DNA from: Fabrea salina
Lineage: Eukaryota > Ciliophora > Heterotrichea > Heterotrichida > Fabreidae
Direction of reading: 5' to 3'
Length of the DNA: 46,522 nt
Assembly (NCBI GenBank): GCA_022984795.1
Contig: JALIHJ010000086.1
Location: 1-46,522, forward strand
Shown piece after piece: positions 19,001 through 28,285 of the stretch; positions within the stretch are counted from its first letter, which is position 1, and each line of letters begins with the position of its first letter. Under the pieces are notes generated by a model, which saw nothing but the letters and a program-made list of their open reading frames with translations, ran no database searches and was not told where the DNA came from. Position numbers and translations under genes: made by a program.

Positions 19001-21102
19001 TTTGGAGTGAAGAACAAATATCTACCCACATGACAGAAAAGAAAGAACTCAGAAGAAAGATCAAAGGAGCCAAAGCCAACCACGAAACTACACTAAAGCA
19101 AAAAGAAGGCACTATTTCCAAGATGCAGCAACTTATTGACAAGAAGGTGAGGATAATTGAGTACTTTATGAGGAGGACTGTGAAGCAACAAAACGAAGAA
19201 TACTCGATAAACAAAGCCGAGTTTGCCTTCAAAGCGCTTAAAAAGAGGTACGGTGGAATCAAGAGGTACACTAAACGGTTTGACAAAGTGTTTTACTTGA
19301 TAAAACTAAGAATTGGGTTCCACAACATTAAAGACGCAGCCTCTGAAAACTTCAAGATTGGAACTCTGCGCAGTATGCTGGAGTCTGCCTTCAGGAACTA
19401 CTCCTTCAGGTACCTCAGAAATGCTTTTGACTCCTGGCTCAGGAACGGCTTTAAAAAGAGAGAACTTGAACTCAACTCAGTTTTCAACCAAGAGTCCCAA
19501 AGCAACTACAACTTCAGAGTGCGTCAGAAAGCAGTGAGGACACGCAACTGCAACAAGTCTTTGAAGATTTTGGAAAACAAAAGCAAACAAAAACTCTTTA
19601 GAGAGTGGGCTGCTGTTGTTTGGAAGAAACGAGCTATCAAAAAGGCCAGTGAGAAGTTCCAAAAGTCATCCACTGGAATCAAACAGAGGTGGGCTATTGG
19701 GCAGTGGTTCCACTACAGAGAACACTCCATGGTTAAGGCCCACAAAATGCACACTTCTGAAACTGTTTACATGCGGAACGCAGTCAGCAAAATGTTTAAG
19801 TACTGGAAACAGTACCATGAAGTTAACTTTTACTTAAAAGGAGTGTTTACTTCACTCCAAAAAAGGTACACAAGGGACGGCTTATACTTTGGACTGGGAA
19901 GACTAAGTGCTTTTTGTGCAGGGAAGTCCAAACACGTAGAGTGGCACTCCAAGTCCCGCAGTGCAGCTCTTGAAAGGATCCTTGTGCACAGAGCTAAAAA
20001 GATCCTGGACACTCACTTAAGGAAGTGGAACGAGTTTTCCGTGGAAAAAGGCTTCTCGAAGGAAAAGGTCAGAAACACAATGCTGAGGGCTCTTTACAGG
20101 AAGTGGAGGAGTGCCTGGCAGACTTGGCAAGAAACTTACCTTGTAATAGACACTCACGAAAAAACCAACAAGTACGGACCAGTGGCCCAAGAAAACGAAA
20201 TGCTTAGGAGCAGAGTGGAAATAATGAACCAACTCGTAGAAAAAGAAGGACTTGACCCTAAGTACGTAGAAAACTTTATCTTGGAAAGAGAAGACCTTAA
20301 CTCAGCTATCAAACGTAAAAAGATCGCAAGAACTATGTACAGCAAAGGACTAGTTAACTCAAACGACACCAACTTAGTTCCGAGACTCTTTTTGGTGTGG
20401 AAAATGTGGGTAGTCAAGAGGAAAAAGATCCAAAAGTTCGCCAAAAGGATGCATGCTTACCGCAGACAACCTGACTTGATGCAAGCCTTTGGAGTGTGGA
20501 AAAAAGGATTCCCCCTAGTCCAAAACTCAGTTTCTAACTTGACCAGGAGGCAACTTTACTCACTAATTGCAAAGATGGACCGGGACATCAAAACCCTAGA
20601 AGGTCGTTTGGAAACTAACCACGAAGACCTTGAACTCCTCAAAAGTTACAGCACTGTACTCCAAACTCAAACCCGCAGAGGCCAAAACCAAGCTTTGATC
20701 CTTTGCAAAAACAACACTGAAAAGTCCTTGTTCAGAGCTATGCTCAGGTGGACTGTCCACACGCACCTGTGCAAGATCCAAGAACTCCTGGAACAACTCA
20801 CTTCTATAGAAGAACAGTACTACTACCTGAAAACTCAGTACCGAGAAGTTGAACAAGAGGCCAAAACCTTAACTGAAGAAAACATGGAGTTGAGGCAGGC
20901 TTCTTTGGACGGCATAGCTATAGCAGACGCCTTCGAAACCCTAACTAAAGAAAGAGAAAAACTCAACGGAGACCTTGCTGACCGAGCTGCCACCATCAAG
21001 CGACTCCTTGAAGAAAACACCCAACTGTCAACTAAACTGAAGGAGTTTGGACACCCCCACACCACCCCTGAAAGGGACTATGCCAGAACTTTGAGATACT
21101 AA
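16099..21102 (+). CDS. Sfi1-type centrin-binding repeat protein, 1667 residues
   Basis: Residues 1-260 are a coiled coil (ERAELRSRLKDSEAAVATY and similar). From about 275 to 1560 there are roughly 22 helical repeats with an aromatic-x-x-Trp core: YFSEWR, RFLQWK, ALQKWN, KFSVWK, LFYAWK, YFTQWK, GFSRWK, GLRQWA, VFQAWK, AVNAWK, YFYRWK, AWRTWN, AFDSWL, LFREWA, AIGQWF, MFKYWK, HLRKWN, LYRKWR, LFLVWK, AFGVWK. This is the Sfi1 signature: a long helix on which each repeat binds one centrin. A second coiled coil closes the protein (1570-1650). In ciliates Sfi1-type proteins act at basal bodies, and large centrin/spasmin-binding relatives form the calcium-driven contractile fibres of heterotrichs. Which of the two this is cannot be told from sequence. 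All tryptophans are TGG. Confidence 0.93.
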   Translation: MQDNPTRSRSNPPRRDKQAAVLAQQNASMRKQLNETQYELYQKDRESYFREIENADTFSRAENKMQAIDGDRSQLVKRVNALLVEIDRLNQEKENLYSELQEQRFKCSDLEKRVKHSGKVKKVVSRNMQSDLKYEKDENARLRHLLHQLEVERAELRSRLKDSEAAVATYSYDKQDLSSKVQQKTDHISILESDNRVLVEKVNALQARTTNAESANAKYEQEITLLRENLSHLEAQKAEAFQKVHEEGVRYENFQIAKNNEMENVKWIHKRHCRLLASRNICLELNKVTSRVLNNTLGCMKRSLQLEDCQVWGVEKVFCLFSKYSTRRTKTYLDRWRSVLNWRSTEASRTNFVQKFANRSMMSKYFSEWRCTHQDTIRVRQRFGYALSLLFKRYSKDIEHSLRGRFLQWKYLYSYDLDASTRMGKLSLRACMGKVRSALQKWNLFMKNMKNAQHREDLASEFAGTLLKVNFFKAFKELVVKKKYQRNLKSREEQAAEKLYQLSIMNELKRYTSHKNAKDSSIKRVVRTWVKKDLFAKFSVWKKETSDQRKMDRLYKYFGLIDQTHHQLTTHKLFYAWKNHLLSQKLKATSSELSSEKPLRMELEETLELTKQEHTRLSQIHSIRIFGKHCNSSLKSYFTQWKENLYYFHYYLPKVKHLLVKQYLSKVLSGFSRWKEELSQRELVGIARQNEEASRENEALAEHVNNLEAALEAREEERSEISSRKMRRVVLRILNKELTGGLRQWARNSLKISNLEKGSTKLETQLNKVLYSEGFSGILKSSFRNKLKTNMKNRLEYYFALKLKYTTSNVFQAWKDYRNLMSTCRKIIKKAQSRNSVYDLQRAVNAWKSQIYKISEMEFQMETDNLRDENNNLVRGLNKKSKEHQEEMKKNEQLSKKLSNKAKKRLVIALTQSMTKGRSCYFYRWKGYLEYKNAQSEETARLARVWAKLRERKAWRTWNAYIKKAYEVWSEEQISTHMTEKKELRRKIKGAKANHETTLKQKEGTISKMQQLIDKKVRIIEYFMRRTVKQQNEEYSINKAEFAFKALKKRYGGIKRYTKRFDKVFYLIKLRIGFHNIKDAASENFKIGTLRSMLESAFRNYSFRYLRNAFDSWLRNGFKKRELELNSVFNQESQSNYNFRVRQKAVRTRNCNKSLKILENKSKQKLFREWAAVVWKKRAIKKASEKFQKSSTGIKQRWAIGQWFHYREHSMVKAHKMHTSETVYMRNAVSKMFKYWKQYHEVNFYLKGVFTSLQKRYTRDGLYFGLGRLSAFCAGKSKHVEWHSKSRSAALERILVHRAKKILDTHLRKWNEFSVEKGFSKEKVRNTMLRALYRKWRSAWQTWQETYLVIDTHEKTNKYGPVAQENEMLRSRVEIMNQLVEKEGLDPKYVENFILEREDLNSAIKRKKIARTMYSKGLVNSNDTNLVPRLFLVWKMWVVKRKKIQKFAKRMHAYRRQPDLMQAFGVWKKGFPLVQNSVSNLTRRQLYSLIAKMDRDIKTLEGRLETNHEDLELLKSYSTVLQTQTRRGQNQALILCKNNTEKSLFRAMLRWTVHTHLCKIQELLEQLTSIEEQYYYLKTQYREVEQEAKTLTEENMELRQASLDGIAIADAFETLTKEREKLNGDLADRAATIKRLLEENTQLSTKLKEFGHPHTTPERDYARTLRY

Positions 21103-21117
21103 GTAAATAACTATAAT

Positions 21118-23004
21118 ATGCAATCCTGGAGAGTTAAAGTTTACCTTTTGAACCCCAGTTCGGGCGAGTGGGAAGACTTAGGAATAGGGTTCACAGAGGT
21201 TTCGCCGCCTGAAGTCAAAATCATTGGCGAGAACTCAAACGCTCCTCTCATGAACTACCAAATCCAGCAAGAGCTGTATCGACGCCAAGGCGATACTATT
21301 TTGATCTGGACAGACTCTGCACACAGAACCTACGCAATCAGCTTTCAGGACCCAGAAGGAGCAACTGAGATCTGGGAACTGTTTTGCAGAATCCAGGGGC
21401 GGGACCCCAGTGTTCCTTTTTACGAAGAAGAAGCCAATTTTGCACTTCCCACTCCGAGTCCCGAGAACTTGTCAATGGTTTTGGAAACCCTTTCACGGTA
21501 CTCGAACCCAGACTCACTGATAGGGATTCTTACCCACCAAAACTTCATTCACCACTTAGGAAAGGAATTTGAAAAGGCAGAAACACATGGAAAGGAAGTA
21601 ACTACTTATAGTTTAGTTTACAAAGGGTTGCTGCAGCTAGGCAGCGACAGAATTTTGGAGGAACTGTTGGAAACTGAGAACTGCTTTGGGTTTTTAGGCG
21701 CTTTGGAGTACGAAACTAAAGAGAACGGGACCTTTGAAAACTACAGAGTGACTTTGCAAAGAGAAGAAGCTAACTTTAAAAACGTGTTGGGGATCAAAGA
21801 CCCTAACTTAATAAAAAAGATCAAAACACTTTTCAGACTGGGGTTTTTGAAAGAGTCCCAAACTGCCAAAAGACTGGACGAAGTCTCCATTATATTCCTG
21901 AACAACTTTGAGTACCGACTTTGGACTGAAATAATTTTCTACTTCATCAACGACTCTTCTTTGCGTGAGTTGCTCAAAGAAAAGTTTCGGGCCAGTGACT
22001 TCGGAGCATTCCAGTTTATGTCTGAACTCTGCAACATAGCAAAGCAAGTCCCTTTCTCCACCAGAAACGTGCTGTACCAGTCCCTTTACCAAGACGGAGT
22101 GTTTGAGTTAATTAAAGACAACTGGGAAAACTGTGTGTGGACTTCCGAACAACAAGCAATCTTTGTAAGGAAGTTCCCAGATATACTTTCGGGGGTTTGC
22201 CAGACTTCACCTAACCTGCTGAGGGAGTTTTTCCACAACCAAGAATGTTCTAAATTCATTCTGCCCAGGTTCACTGAGGTATTGCAAAGTTCTGAAGACA
22301 TTTGCGTGGTACAGCAGATCAGGGTAGTGCTGAATGGCATGCTGGAAGCAGAAGAAGACCAAAACTTGTGCGAACTTATTTACGACTTGGTTTTGACTCC
22401 TTGTGCGAAAAGCATATGCTTCAAAGAAGATGAAAACCACATAATGAGACTTGTCGAAATCATCCAATTGTACACTAGTTGTGTAAGGAACCATACCTAC
22501 CGAATAAGGTACTTTCTGATTTACCATGAAATTATCCAGAAAACTGCCAAACTTCTAGACTATTCAAACAAAACCCTGAACTTGTGTGTGATGCGGTTTA
22601 TCAGAACAATCACTGAGAAAAACGACTTGATGCTTCACAAAATAGTTTCTTCGCACAACATACTCCAGGGAGTGTTCAGAGTTTTCAGCCAAAATGGCAA
22701 CAAGGAAAATATGGTTTTTTCTTGTGTGTTGTCTATTTTGGCAGCTGTTAAGAACTGCAACTCTGAAGTCTTAGTTGAGAACATAGTTGCTAAGCACTTG
22801 CCCAACGTTCCAAAGAGCCTACAACACCACTTTGAGGAACTCAAAGGTATCCAAGAACTCCACAAACGCAAGAAAAAAGTCAGCGAACAAGACCTTACTG
22901 CACAAGAAGAGTTCACAGAAGAAGAAGATATACAGTGGCCACTCAAACGCAAACTGCACTCTGAAGTAGACCCAGTGAAGAAAGTCAAAACTGACGACGA
23001 CTAA
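21118..23004 (+). CDS. PPP4R3: Protein phosphatase 4 regulatory subunit 3 (SMEK/Psy2)
   Basis: Product of 628 residues. The N-terminal EVH1/PH-like domain (about 1-105) is diagnostic: RVKVYLLN, WEDLGIGF, RQGDTILIWTD, ISFQDPEGATEIWE and IQGRDPS. The SMEK armadillo region follows (about 120-580), including LVYKGLLQLGSDRILEELL-type helices. The C-terminal tail is acidic then basic (KRKLHSEVDPVKKVKTDDD), a likely nuclear signal. The subunit targets the PP4 catalytic subunit to substrates in DNA repair, histone dephosphorylation and cell-cycle control; the EVH1-like domain reads proline-rich motifs. It is shorter than the human protein (about 820), mainly in the disordered tail. It starts 15 bases after the Sfi1-like gene. 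Confidence 0.95.
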   Translation: MQSWRVKVYLLNPSSGEWEDLGIGFTEVSPPEVKIIGENSNAPLMNYQIQQELYRRQGDTILIWTDSAHRTYAISFQDPEGATEIWELFCRIQGRDPSVPFYEEEANFALPTPSPENLSMVLETLSRYSNPDSLIGILTHQNFIHHLGKEFEKAETHGKEVTTYSLVYKGLLQLGSDRILEELLETENCFGFLGALEYETKENGTFENYRVTLQREEANFKNVLGIKDPNLIKKIKTLFRLGFLKESQTAKRLDEVSIIFLNNFEYRLWTEIIFYFINDSSLRELLKEKFRASDFGAFQFMSELCNIAKQVPFSTRNVLYQSLYQDGVFELIKDNWENCVWTSEQQAIFVRKFPDILSGVCQTSPNLLREFFHNQECSKFILPRFTEVLQSSEDICVVQQIRVVLNGMLEAEEDQNLCELIYDLVLTPCAKSICFKEDENHIMRLVEIIQLYTSCVRNHTYRIRYFLIYHEIIQKTAKLLDYSNKTLNLCVMRFIRTITEKNDLMLHKIVSSHNILQGVFRVFSQNGNKENMVFSCVLSILAAVKNCNSEVLVENIVAKHLPNVPKSLQHHFEELKGIQELHKRKKKVSEQDLTAQEEFTEEEDIQWPLKRKLHSEVDPVKKVKTDDD

Positions 23005-23014
23005 TGTAAAACTA

Positions 23015-25156
23015 TTACAAAATTTCTTGTCCGAGTCTCGAAATTTCTTGTTGAATCCAGTCCGGCACCTCAATCTTGGCAATTTGTTCCACAATTACTT
23101 CTGGGTCCTGGATCAAGTTTCCAACTCGGTTGAAAAGTCCCATTATTCCTGAAAGTTCTTCCCGCAGCATTAGGTAGTTCATTAGTTTAAGAATAGCTAC
23201 TCCTGCTTTGAATAGCACTACTGGTCCGTAGTAAAAGGCCAAGTCCCATATTCTGCTAGCCACTTCTTGGTTAAGTGGTCTTGTGTACAAAGTCAAGAAC
23301 CACTCCATCAAGTACATGTTGGGTTGCACGTTGTTGGAGTCTAAGTGGTCGCACAAGTCAGGCAGGTTGCTTTTGAGCAGAACTCTGAACAATTGGACTC
23401 TCATAGCAATTCCTTCAGTGTCTACTCTGTAAAAAGGCAACAACACAGGCCAAGCCACTAAGTTGTAAAACATCAAAAAAGCTTTGTAGGGTTCTAAGTT
23501 AAGCAAGAAAGTCCCTGCTACATAACTCATGCCTTGCACGTACCCAATGTCTGGACGGCACAAAGTAAAGGCTTCAAGCATTTCGCTGAGTTGTTCCTTC
23601 AAAGGACTTCCTTCTTTAAAGTAGCCAAGTTGTTTGAAAGTCCGCGAAATGTCTATTTCCACGCCTTTGAGCGAACTTTCCTTGCCCAAAGCCTGGGCTT
23701 CTCCTTTTTCCAAGGCTAGTCTCAAGTTCCTTGCTTTTTTAATGTAGATTTGGAAGTACTCTGAGGTGATGCTTAGGGGGTTGCCAAGGAGTTTCAGCCA
23801 GACTTCGCCTCTGTGCTTTGAAGGAATTCCTTTCCAAATCAACCTTTCAACTTGTTTAGAGTGCTTTTTTCTGTCCCAAAAGGGCAGAACTTGGGTTTCC
23901 CACTCGTTCATGAGTTGTTTGATTTGGGCTTCTCTAGCAAGTTTCCTTTGTTTTTCTTTTCGTTGGAGTTTTTCTTTTTCCCTGATCCTGTCTAGGTACA
24001 TCCTTGCTTGTTCTGCCACTAGTTTTCTGTGTAAAGCAGCTTCACTCGGGTCTTTGGGTGGAAGGTTACTAGGTCTGAAGGAGTTCTCTGGCTGCACAGA
24101 CAGTGTTTCTAGGATCTGACTGGCTTCTTTTGTGCTTGACAAACTGTTGCGTTCTGACTCAAAACTAACTTCTAACTCACACAGCACAAAAGAAGTGTCT
24201 GTTCCGCAAATTATAGAAACAAACTTGTTTGTAAACTCTGGAATCCTTCCATGCACAGACTCTGGCAAATAAGCATTTGTAAAGGCTCCAGTGCCTAACT
24301 GGCCTCTTGAACCCAGTCCCATACTAAACATTTCTCCGGTGGAACTCAGCACCAAGGTGTGGAAAGCCCCACAAGCTACCTGCACTACTCTGTGGCCGCT
24401 TAAAGAGTACACAAGAGATGGTTCGTAGGAATTTTCGTTGTTTCCTGTTCCTAGTTGTCCATAACCGTTAAACCCAAAAGTCAGGAGTTCCCCAGTGCTG
24501 GTTAGCACAGCAGAGTGCAAGTAACCACAGCTCAAAGCCACTATAGACTTTCCAAGCAAGCCGTGGACTTCTGAGGGTTCCCAAGTATCCTGGGTGCTTC
24601 CAAGTCCAAGTCTTCCGTCTGCACCTGAACCCCACGAAAAGACTTTGCCAGTTTCGTCCAAGGCTAGAGTGTGGCTGTACCCACAAGCCACCTGCCTAAT
24701 AACCCCAGAAAATTCAACTGGGGTTGGCACTCTGCCAGCCCCTTCTTTGTAAGTGCCCTGGCCGAGTTTGCCCTTTGAGGGATTTCCCCAGGAATGAACT
24801 CTGCCTTGGTTGTCTAGACTTACGAGGTGGTCGCTTCCTTCAGCTACTTGTGAAATCTCTTCTGAAAAGGTATACGAAGAAAGCGAAGGGGGATCGTACT
24901 GGTGCAGAGTTCCTCTGGAAAGAACTAGGGTGTGGGAGTTTACTTGGACAACCTGGGAAGGGGGAGTTTGGAAGTTAGTTAGGAAAACAGGACTTGAAAA
25001 AAAGTCACCCCAAGTGAACAAACTAGAGTCCTGCCACAAAAACTGCTGCTTTTTGCTGACATAGAAGTTGGTGATGTTGCTAGCTATCTTTGTAGGTTTG
25101 TTGACTGTTTGGGAAGGCGAAAGGTTGCCCCACCCCCAAAGTTTGATTTCATTCAT
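23015..25156 (-). CDS. RCC1-repeat and TBC-domain Rab-GAP
   Basis: Product of 713 residues with two parts. Residues 1-330 are RCC1 propeller repeats, the best being WGNPSKGKLGQGT, WGSGADGRLGLGS, FGFNGYGQLGTGN and MGLGSRGQLGTGA, each followed by ACGxxHTL. A basic coiled coil (375-425) leads to a TBC domain at about 440-690. It has both catalytic fingers: Arg505 in EIDISR and Gln541 in GYVQG. It is therefore predicted to speed GTP hydrolysis by a Rab. The beta-propeller probably sets location or partner choice. This pairing of domains is seen in protists but not in the common animal Rab-GAPs as far as I know. It ends 10 bases from the convergent PP4R3 gene. Confidence 0.93.
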   Translation of the reverse strand: MNEIKLWGWGNLSPSQTVNKPTKIASNITNFYVSKKQQFLWQDSSLFTWGDFFSSPVFLTNFQTPPSQVVQVNSHTLVLSRGTLHQYDPPSLSSYTFSEEISQVAEGSDHLVSLDNQGRVHSWGNPSKGKLGQGTYKEGAGRVPTPVEFSGVIRQVACGYSHTLALDETGKVFSWGSGADGRLGLGSTQDTWEPSEVHGLLGKSIVALSCGYLHSAVLTSTGELLTFGFNGYGQLGTGNNENSYEPSLVYSLSGHRVVQVACGAFHTLVLSSTGEMFSMGLGSRGQLGTGAFTNAYLPESVHGRIPEFTNKFVSIICGTDTSFVLCELEVSFESERNSLSSTKEASQILETLSVQPENSFRPSNLPPKDPSEAALHRKLVAEQARMYLDRIREKEKLQRKEKQRKLAREAQIKQLMNEWETQVLPFWDRKKHSKQVERLIWKGIPSKHRGEVWLKLLGNPLSITSEYFQIYIKKARNLRLALEKGEAQALGKESSLKGVEIDISRTFKQLGYFKEGSPLKEQLSEMLEAFTLCRPDIGYVQGMSYVAGTFLLNLEPYKAFLMFYNLVAWPVLLPFYRVDTEGIAMRVQLFRVLLKSNLPDLCDHLDSNNVQPNMYLMEWFLTLYTRPLNQEVASRIWDLAFYYGPVVLFKAGVAILKLMNYLMLREELSGIMGLFNRVGNLIQDPEVIVEQIAKIEVPDWIQQEISRLGQEIL

Positions 25157-25176
25157 ATTGCTGTAGTTATTAGCTA

Positions 25177-28100
25177 TTACCTTAAAGAAGGAATTAACTT
25201 TCTGAACTCAGAAAAGTTTTTGGAGAACCTGTCTTTGTTTTTGGCGTCAAGACTGGTGGTCACGTCTTGCATAAGTGCGTTAATGCCTTCGTTGAGTTTT
25301 TGTTGGGCTTCTGGGTTGTTGGTGACTCGAGCAATGGCGTAGTTTTTGACTTCTTGAAAGTTTTGTTGGTTCACAATGACTAGGCCTAGCAGGGGTTTGC
25401 TGAGTGACCACATGTAGTTGCTTTCTTCGTTGATGATGACTTCTAGCACAACTTCAAGTAGCTCTGACAACTTACTGCTATGTTCATTAAGCACTCTTTT
25501 GATGTTTTGGCTTTCTTCTGAGTCAGTTTTGGTTTTCTTAACGATGTACTCAGTCAAGAACGCCAAAGAATTGCCTGTGCTAGTGCAGAACTTTATGTTG
25601 TTTTCCCTGACTCCTTCTAAAAGGTAGTCTACTAACTGGGAGTAACAAGAGCCAGGCAAGTAAGTAAACAGGCTTTTCAAGTGCAGTTTGCAGACTTGTT
25701 CTATGAACTGGTAAAGAATCTCTTTGAGTTTAGTGAGACTGGCAAGTTCTTGTTCAGGAATCTTTTCAAGCAAAACAAAACACATCCTTAAACAGTCCAC
25801 AAAGCAAGTGTCTCCGTAGACTTCAAACACTCCAAAGTTCACATAGCCCCCCATCATCATTCTGACTACTACCCTAAATAGCTTTACAATTTTTTTATAT
25901 ATAAGTTCGTAAGGATTGGGTCCTAAAGGTCTTTCGAGAAGTAACTTTCCGTACTTAATAAGTATCTCTGTGGTGTTTTTGAATAGAATCACTCCGTTGG
26001 CACTTGCAACGTCAAACCTTATGCGTGAACTGTGTGAGTTGTGCACCAACTCGTTCAAAAAGCTAAGTAAAGAGTCCATAACTGGGTCTTCGTATATAAA
26101 GTTCTGCGTGGGAATGTGTAATACTTGCATTTTCCCTTCCTTGAACCACTCAAAGAATTCTGTGTAGTGTTTGGAGGACTGCAGTGCTGAACAAATCCCT
26201 TTGAGTTCCCTGAAAACCAAAATAAGTGAACTCTGTGAAGGAGCTGAAACCACTTGGTGTATGTAGTTGCTTTCTCCCGACAAAAGGTCTTCTAGGGACT
26301 CCTCTACTTCTTCGTTGAGCCACAAGTTGGCTATGGCTGCAAACAGCCTTTCACGGTACTTAGGTATCTGGGAACACAACTCAAAGTTGTGGTAGTTCAC
26401 TATCAAGTTGCGGACAATATCAATACTTAGCAAGACTTTGTTACTGTAATAGCCTTTGGCAAGGTTCTCGAAAAGCACTAAGCTGTTGTAAACAACTCTT
26501 CCTTCTGAGTACTTAGTGATGTTCTGCAGTACCTTTTCTATTATAAGGCCAACTGCGTACTTAAGGGTTTCTTCGTTGAGGTTCTGAGCACTCACTTGTC
26601 CAGGGGACCTTTCGTACCAGTACCACACTGACTCCTGTGGACTGTTTATGTAGGACTTGCTGAGTGCAAGGAAGAAGTAAGTCACGGACACCTCCAAAGA
26701 AGCTGCAGGAAGGTAGTTGCTGGTTTGCTGCACCAGTTGGAACACGTAACCTATCATTTGGGAGTCTAGGTGTTCTTCTGCTTCGTTGGTTTTTTTCTCT
26801 CTAAGCCCGACTAAGGCTGAAGCAATGTAAATGAGCCAGGCAAGTTTAGCTTCGAGGACTTGGTTTCCTGCAGCTTCATACTGGCTATAGACTTCTTGGT
26901 ACTTCTGCTGGAAGTCCCTCATGATTTCTGAGTAGTGGTAGGTAGCCATCTTGCCCAAAGACTCCAGGTTGTCTTTGAGGTTTTCTTCTTTGCAGTCATC
27001 AAGTACCTCCTGCGAAACGTTTTCAAGGGTGTAGTGCACATACCCTTTGAAGATTCCAAAAATGTACTGGCCTACTTTTTCGTTTTGGCTGTTTTGGTAG
27101 TAGTTTTCAAAAATCAAGTGGGACCACAGAACTATTCCACTTTCGAAGTCAGAAGTAATTGCTGAAGGACGACAAAACAACCTGAGTGAGTACTCCGAAA
27201 AGGTTTTTAAAAAACACTCAAAAGACTCAGTCTCAATGTACTCCTTGAAGTTGAAGTTAGAAGTAAAGCGCTTGCAAGCACTCACAAACTCAAACAAAGA
27301 GTCAGACTCTAGATTCTTGGCTTTCATGATTTGGTCTAAAGCCACTAGGAACTTCTGGATAAAGTTGCTTTTGAGTTGAACTCCGTCTTTGAATATGCTT
27401 TTCCTCACAGCGCCTACGTGGTTAAGAGCCCTCAGAGCTAGTCTTTCGTTGTCTTCAGTAGCGTTTGTTGCTACAAAGCACAAGTAGTCTATGATTTGTG
27501 GGTTTTCGAAGTAGTCCTTCCAAGAGTAAGGAATCTGCAGACACAAAGAGTCCTCGCTGGTTTCGTCAGCAGCAATGCCTAAGAAGTCAAAGGTCAAGCA
27601 CTGGTTCAGGACCAGGAGCACTGGCCCAACTAGTTGGTTGGGGATCTCACTTACCTTGCCCAAAAGATACACACAGTACCCAAAAATGATTTTCAGTCCT
27701 TCGTCTCTGAAGTTAAGGGCAGTCTTTCGGTTGACTTGTATAGTTCTGCTTTTGATGGGGTCCAGCATTTCACTTACTAGTTCTTCAAAAAGCTTAAATC
27801 CCAGTTCTCCTAACAAGTAGTTCTGCTCTGTTACTTGTTGTACGTTTAAGGGCAGGAGTCTGAAAGACTCGTACTCTAGCCACCCAAGACGGCACACTCT
27901 AGCTAGGGCTTTGGCAATACCTCCGTAAACGAAGCTGGGTCTTTCAGTTTGGGCAAACAACATTTGGAACAGGTTTTGGAACAGAAGGTTTTTGTCTTCT
28001 TCTGTCATGTGTTTCCACTCAGAACCAACGAGCTTGGTGAGGGCACTTAAAGATAAGTACGCCAGTTGGGGGTGGCTTGACATGCTGAGGATGGGGTAGA

Positions 28101-28233
28101 GGTTTCTGAAGTTCTCTGGGTTTTCTAAGACAGAGTAGAGGGTTTGTCCTGCGTTGTTGCGTTCTTGGTTGTCTGTTGAGGAGTAAAGCACGTTGCAAAG
28201 GTTTTCTAGCTGCTGAATGTCGTGTTGATTCAT
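25177..28233 (-). CDS. XPO7: Exportin-7 (RanBP16 family)
   Basis: Product of 1018 residues, helical throughout, close to the human length of 1087. The importin-beta N-terminal domain is at about 25-100 (ERNNAGQTLYSVLENPENF, LAYLSLSALTKLVGSEW). The strongest family block is LNQCLTFDFLGIAADETSED followed by LCLQIPYSWKDYF at about 208-245, which matches the XPO7 'LNFDFIGTSTDESSDD ... VQIPTSWR' signature. XPO7 is a Ran-GTP-dependent nuclear transport receptor that carries folded cargo both ways. The stop is 20 bases from the start of the RCC1-TBC gene on the same strand. Confidence 0.95.
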   Translation of the reverse strand: MNQHDIQQLENLCNVLYSSTDNQERNNAGQTLYSVLENPENFRNLYPILSMSSHPQLAYLSLSALTKLVGSEWKHMTEEDKNLLFQNLFQMLFAQTERPSFVYGGIAKALARVCRLGWLEYESFRLLPLNVQQVTEQNYLLGELGFKLFEELVSEMLDPIKSRTIQVNRKTALNFRDEGLKIIFGYCVYLLGKVSEIPNQLVGPVLLVLNQCLTFDFLGIAADETSEDSLCLQIPYSWKDYFENPQIIDYLCFVATNATEDNERLALRALNHVGAVRKSIFKDGVQLKSNFIQKFLVALDQIMKAKNLESDSLFEFVSACKRFTSNFNFKEYIETESFECFLKTFSEYSLRLFCRPSAITSDFESGIVLWSHLIFENYYQNSQNEKVGQYIFGIFKGYVHYTLENVSQEVLDDCKEENLKDNLESLGKMATYHYSEIMRDFQQKYQEVYSQYEAAGNQVLEAKLAWLIYIASALVGLREKKTNEAEEHLDSQMIGYVFQLVQQTSNYLPAASLEVSVTYFFLALSKSYINSPQESVWYWYERSPGQVSAQNLNEETLKYAVGLIIEKVLQNITKYSEGRVVYNSLVLFENLAKGYYSNKVLLSIDIVRNLIVNYHNFELCSQIPKYRERLFAAIANLWLNEEVEESLEDLLSGESNYIHQVVSAPSQSSLILVFRELKGICSALQSSKHYTEFFEWFKEGKMQVLHIPTQNFIYEDPVMDSLLSFLNELVHNSHSSRIRFDVASANGVILFKNTTEILIKYGKLLLERPLGPNPYELIYKKIVKLFRVVVRMMMGGYVNFGVFEVYGDTCFVDCLRMCFVLLEKIPEQELASLTKLKEILYQFIEQVCKLHLKSLFTYLPGSCYSQLVDYLLEGVRENNIKFCTSTGNSLAFLTEYIVKKTKTDSEESQNIKRVLNEHSSKLSELLEVVLEVIINEESNYMWSLSKPLLGLVIVNQQNFQEVKNYAIARVTNNPEAQQKLNEGINALMQDVTTSLDAKNKDRFSKNFSEFRKLIPSLR

Positions 28234-28285
28234 TTTATTACGTAAATGTCACAGTAGTGCTTAGTCACACTAGTTATAATAAATA
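28234..28285. promoter_or_regulatory. 52-base divergent promoter (XPO7 / coiled-coil protein)
   Basis: All DNA between the opposed start codons at 28233 and 28286. It is A/T rich and contains no recognisable site beyond this. Confidence 0.35.

Noticed and set aside
25153-25179. Intron at the end of exportin-7 (GTAATAGC...)
   Set aside because: The nearest AG gives 20 bases, outside the 15-16 base size class, and continues into the next gene's start.
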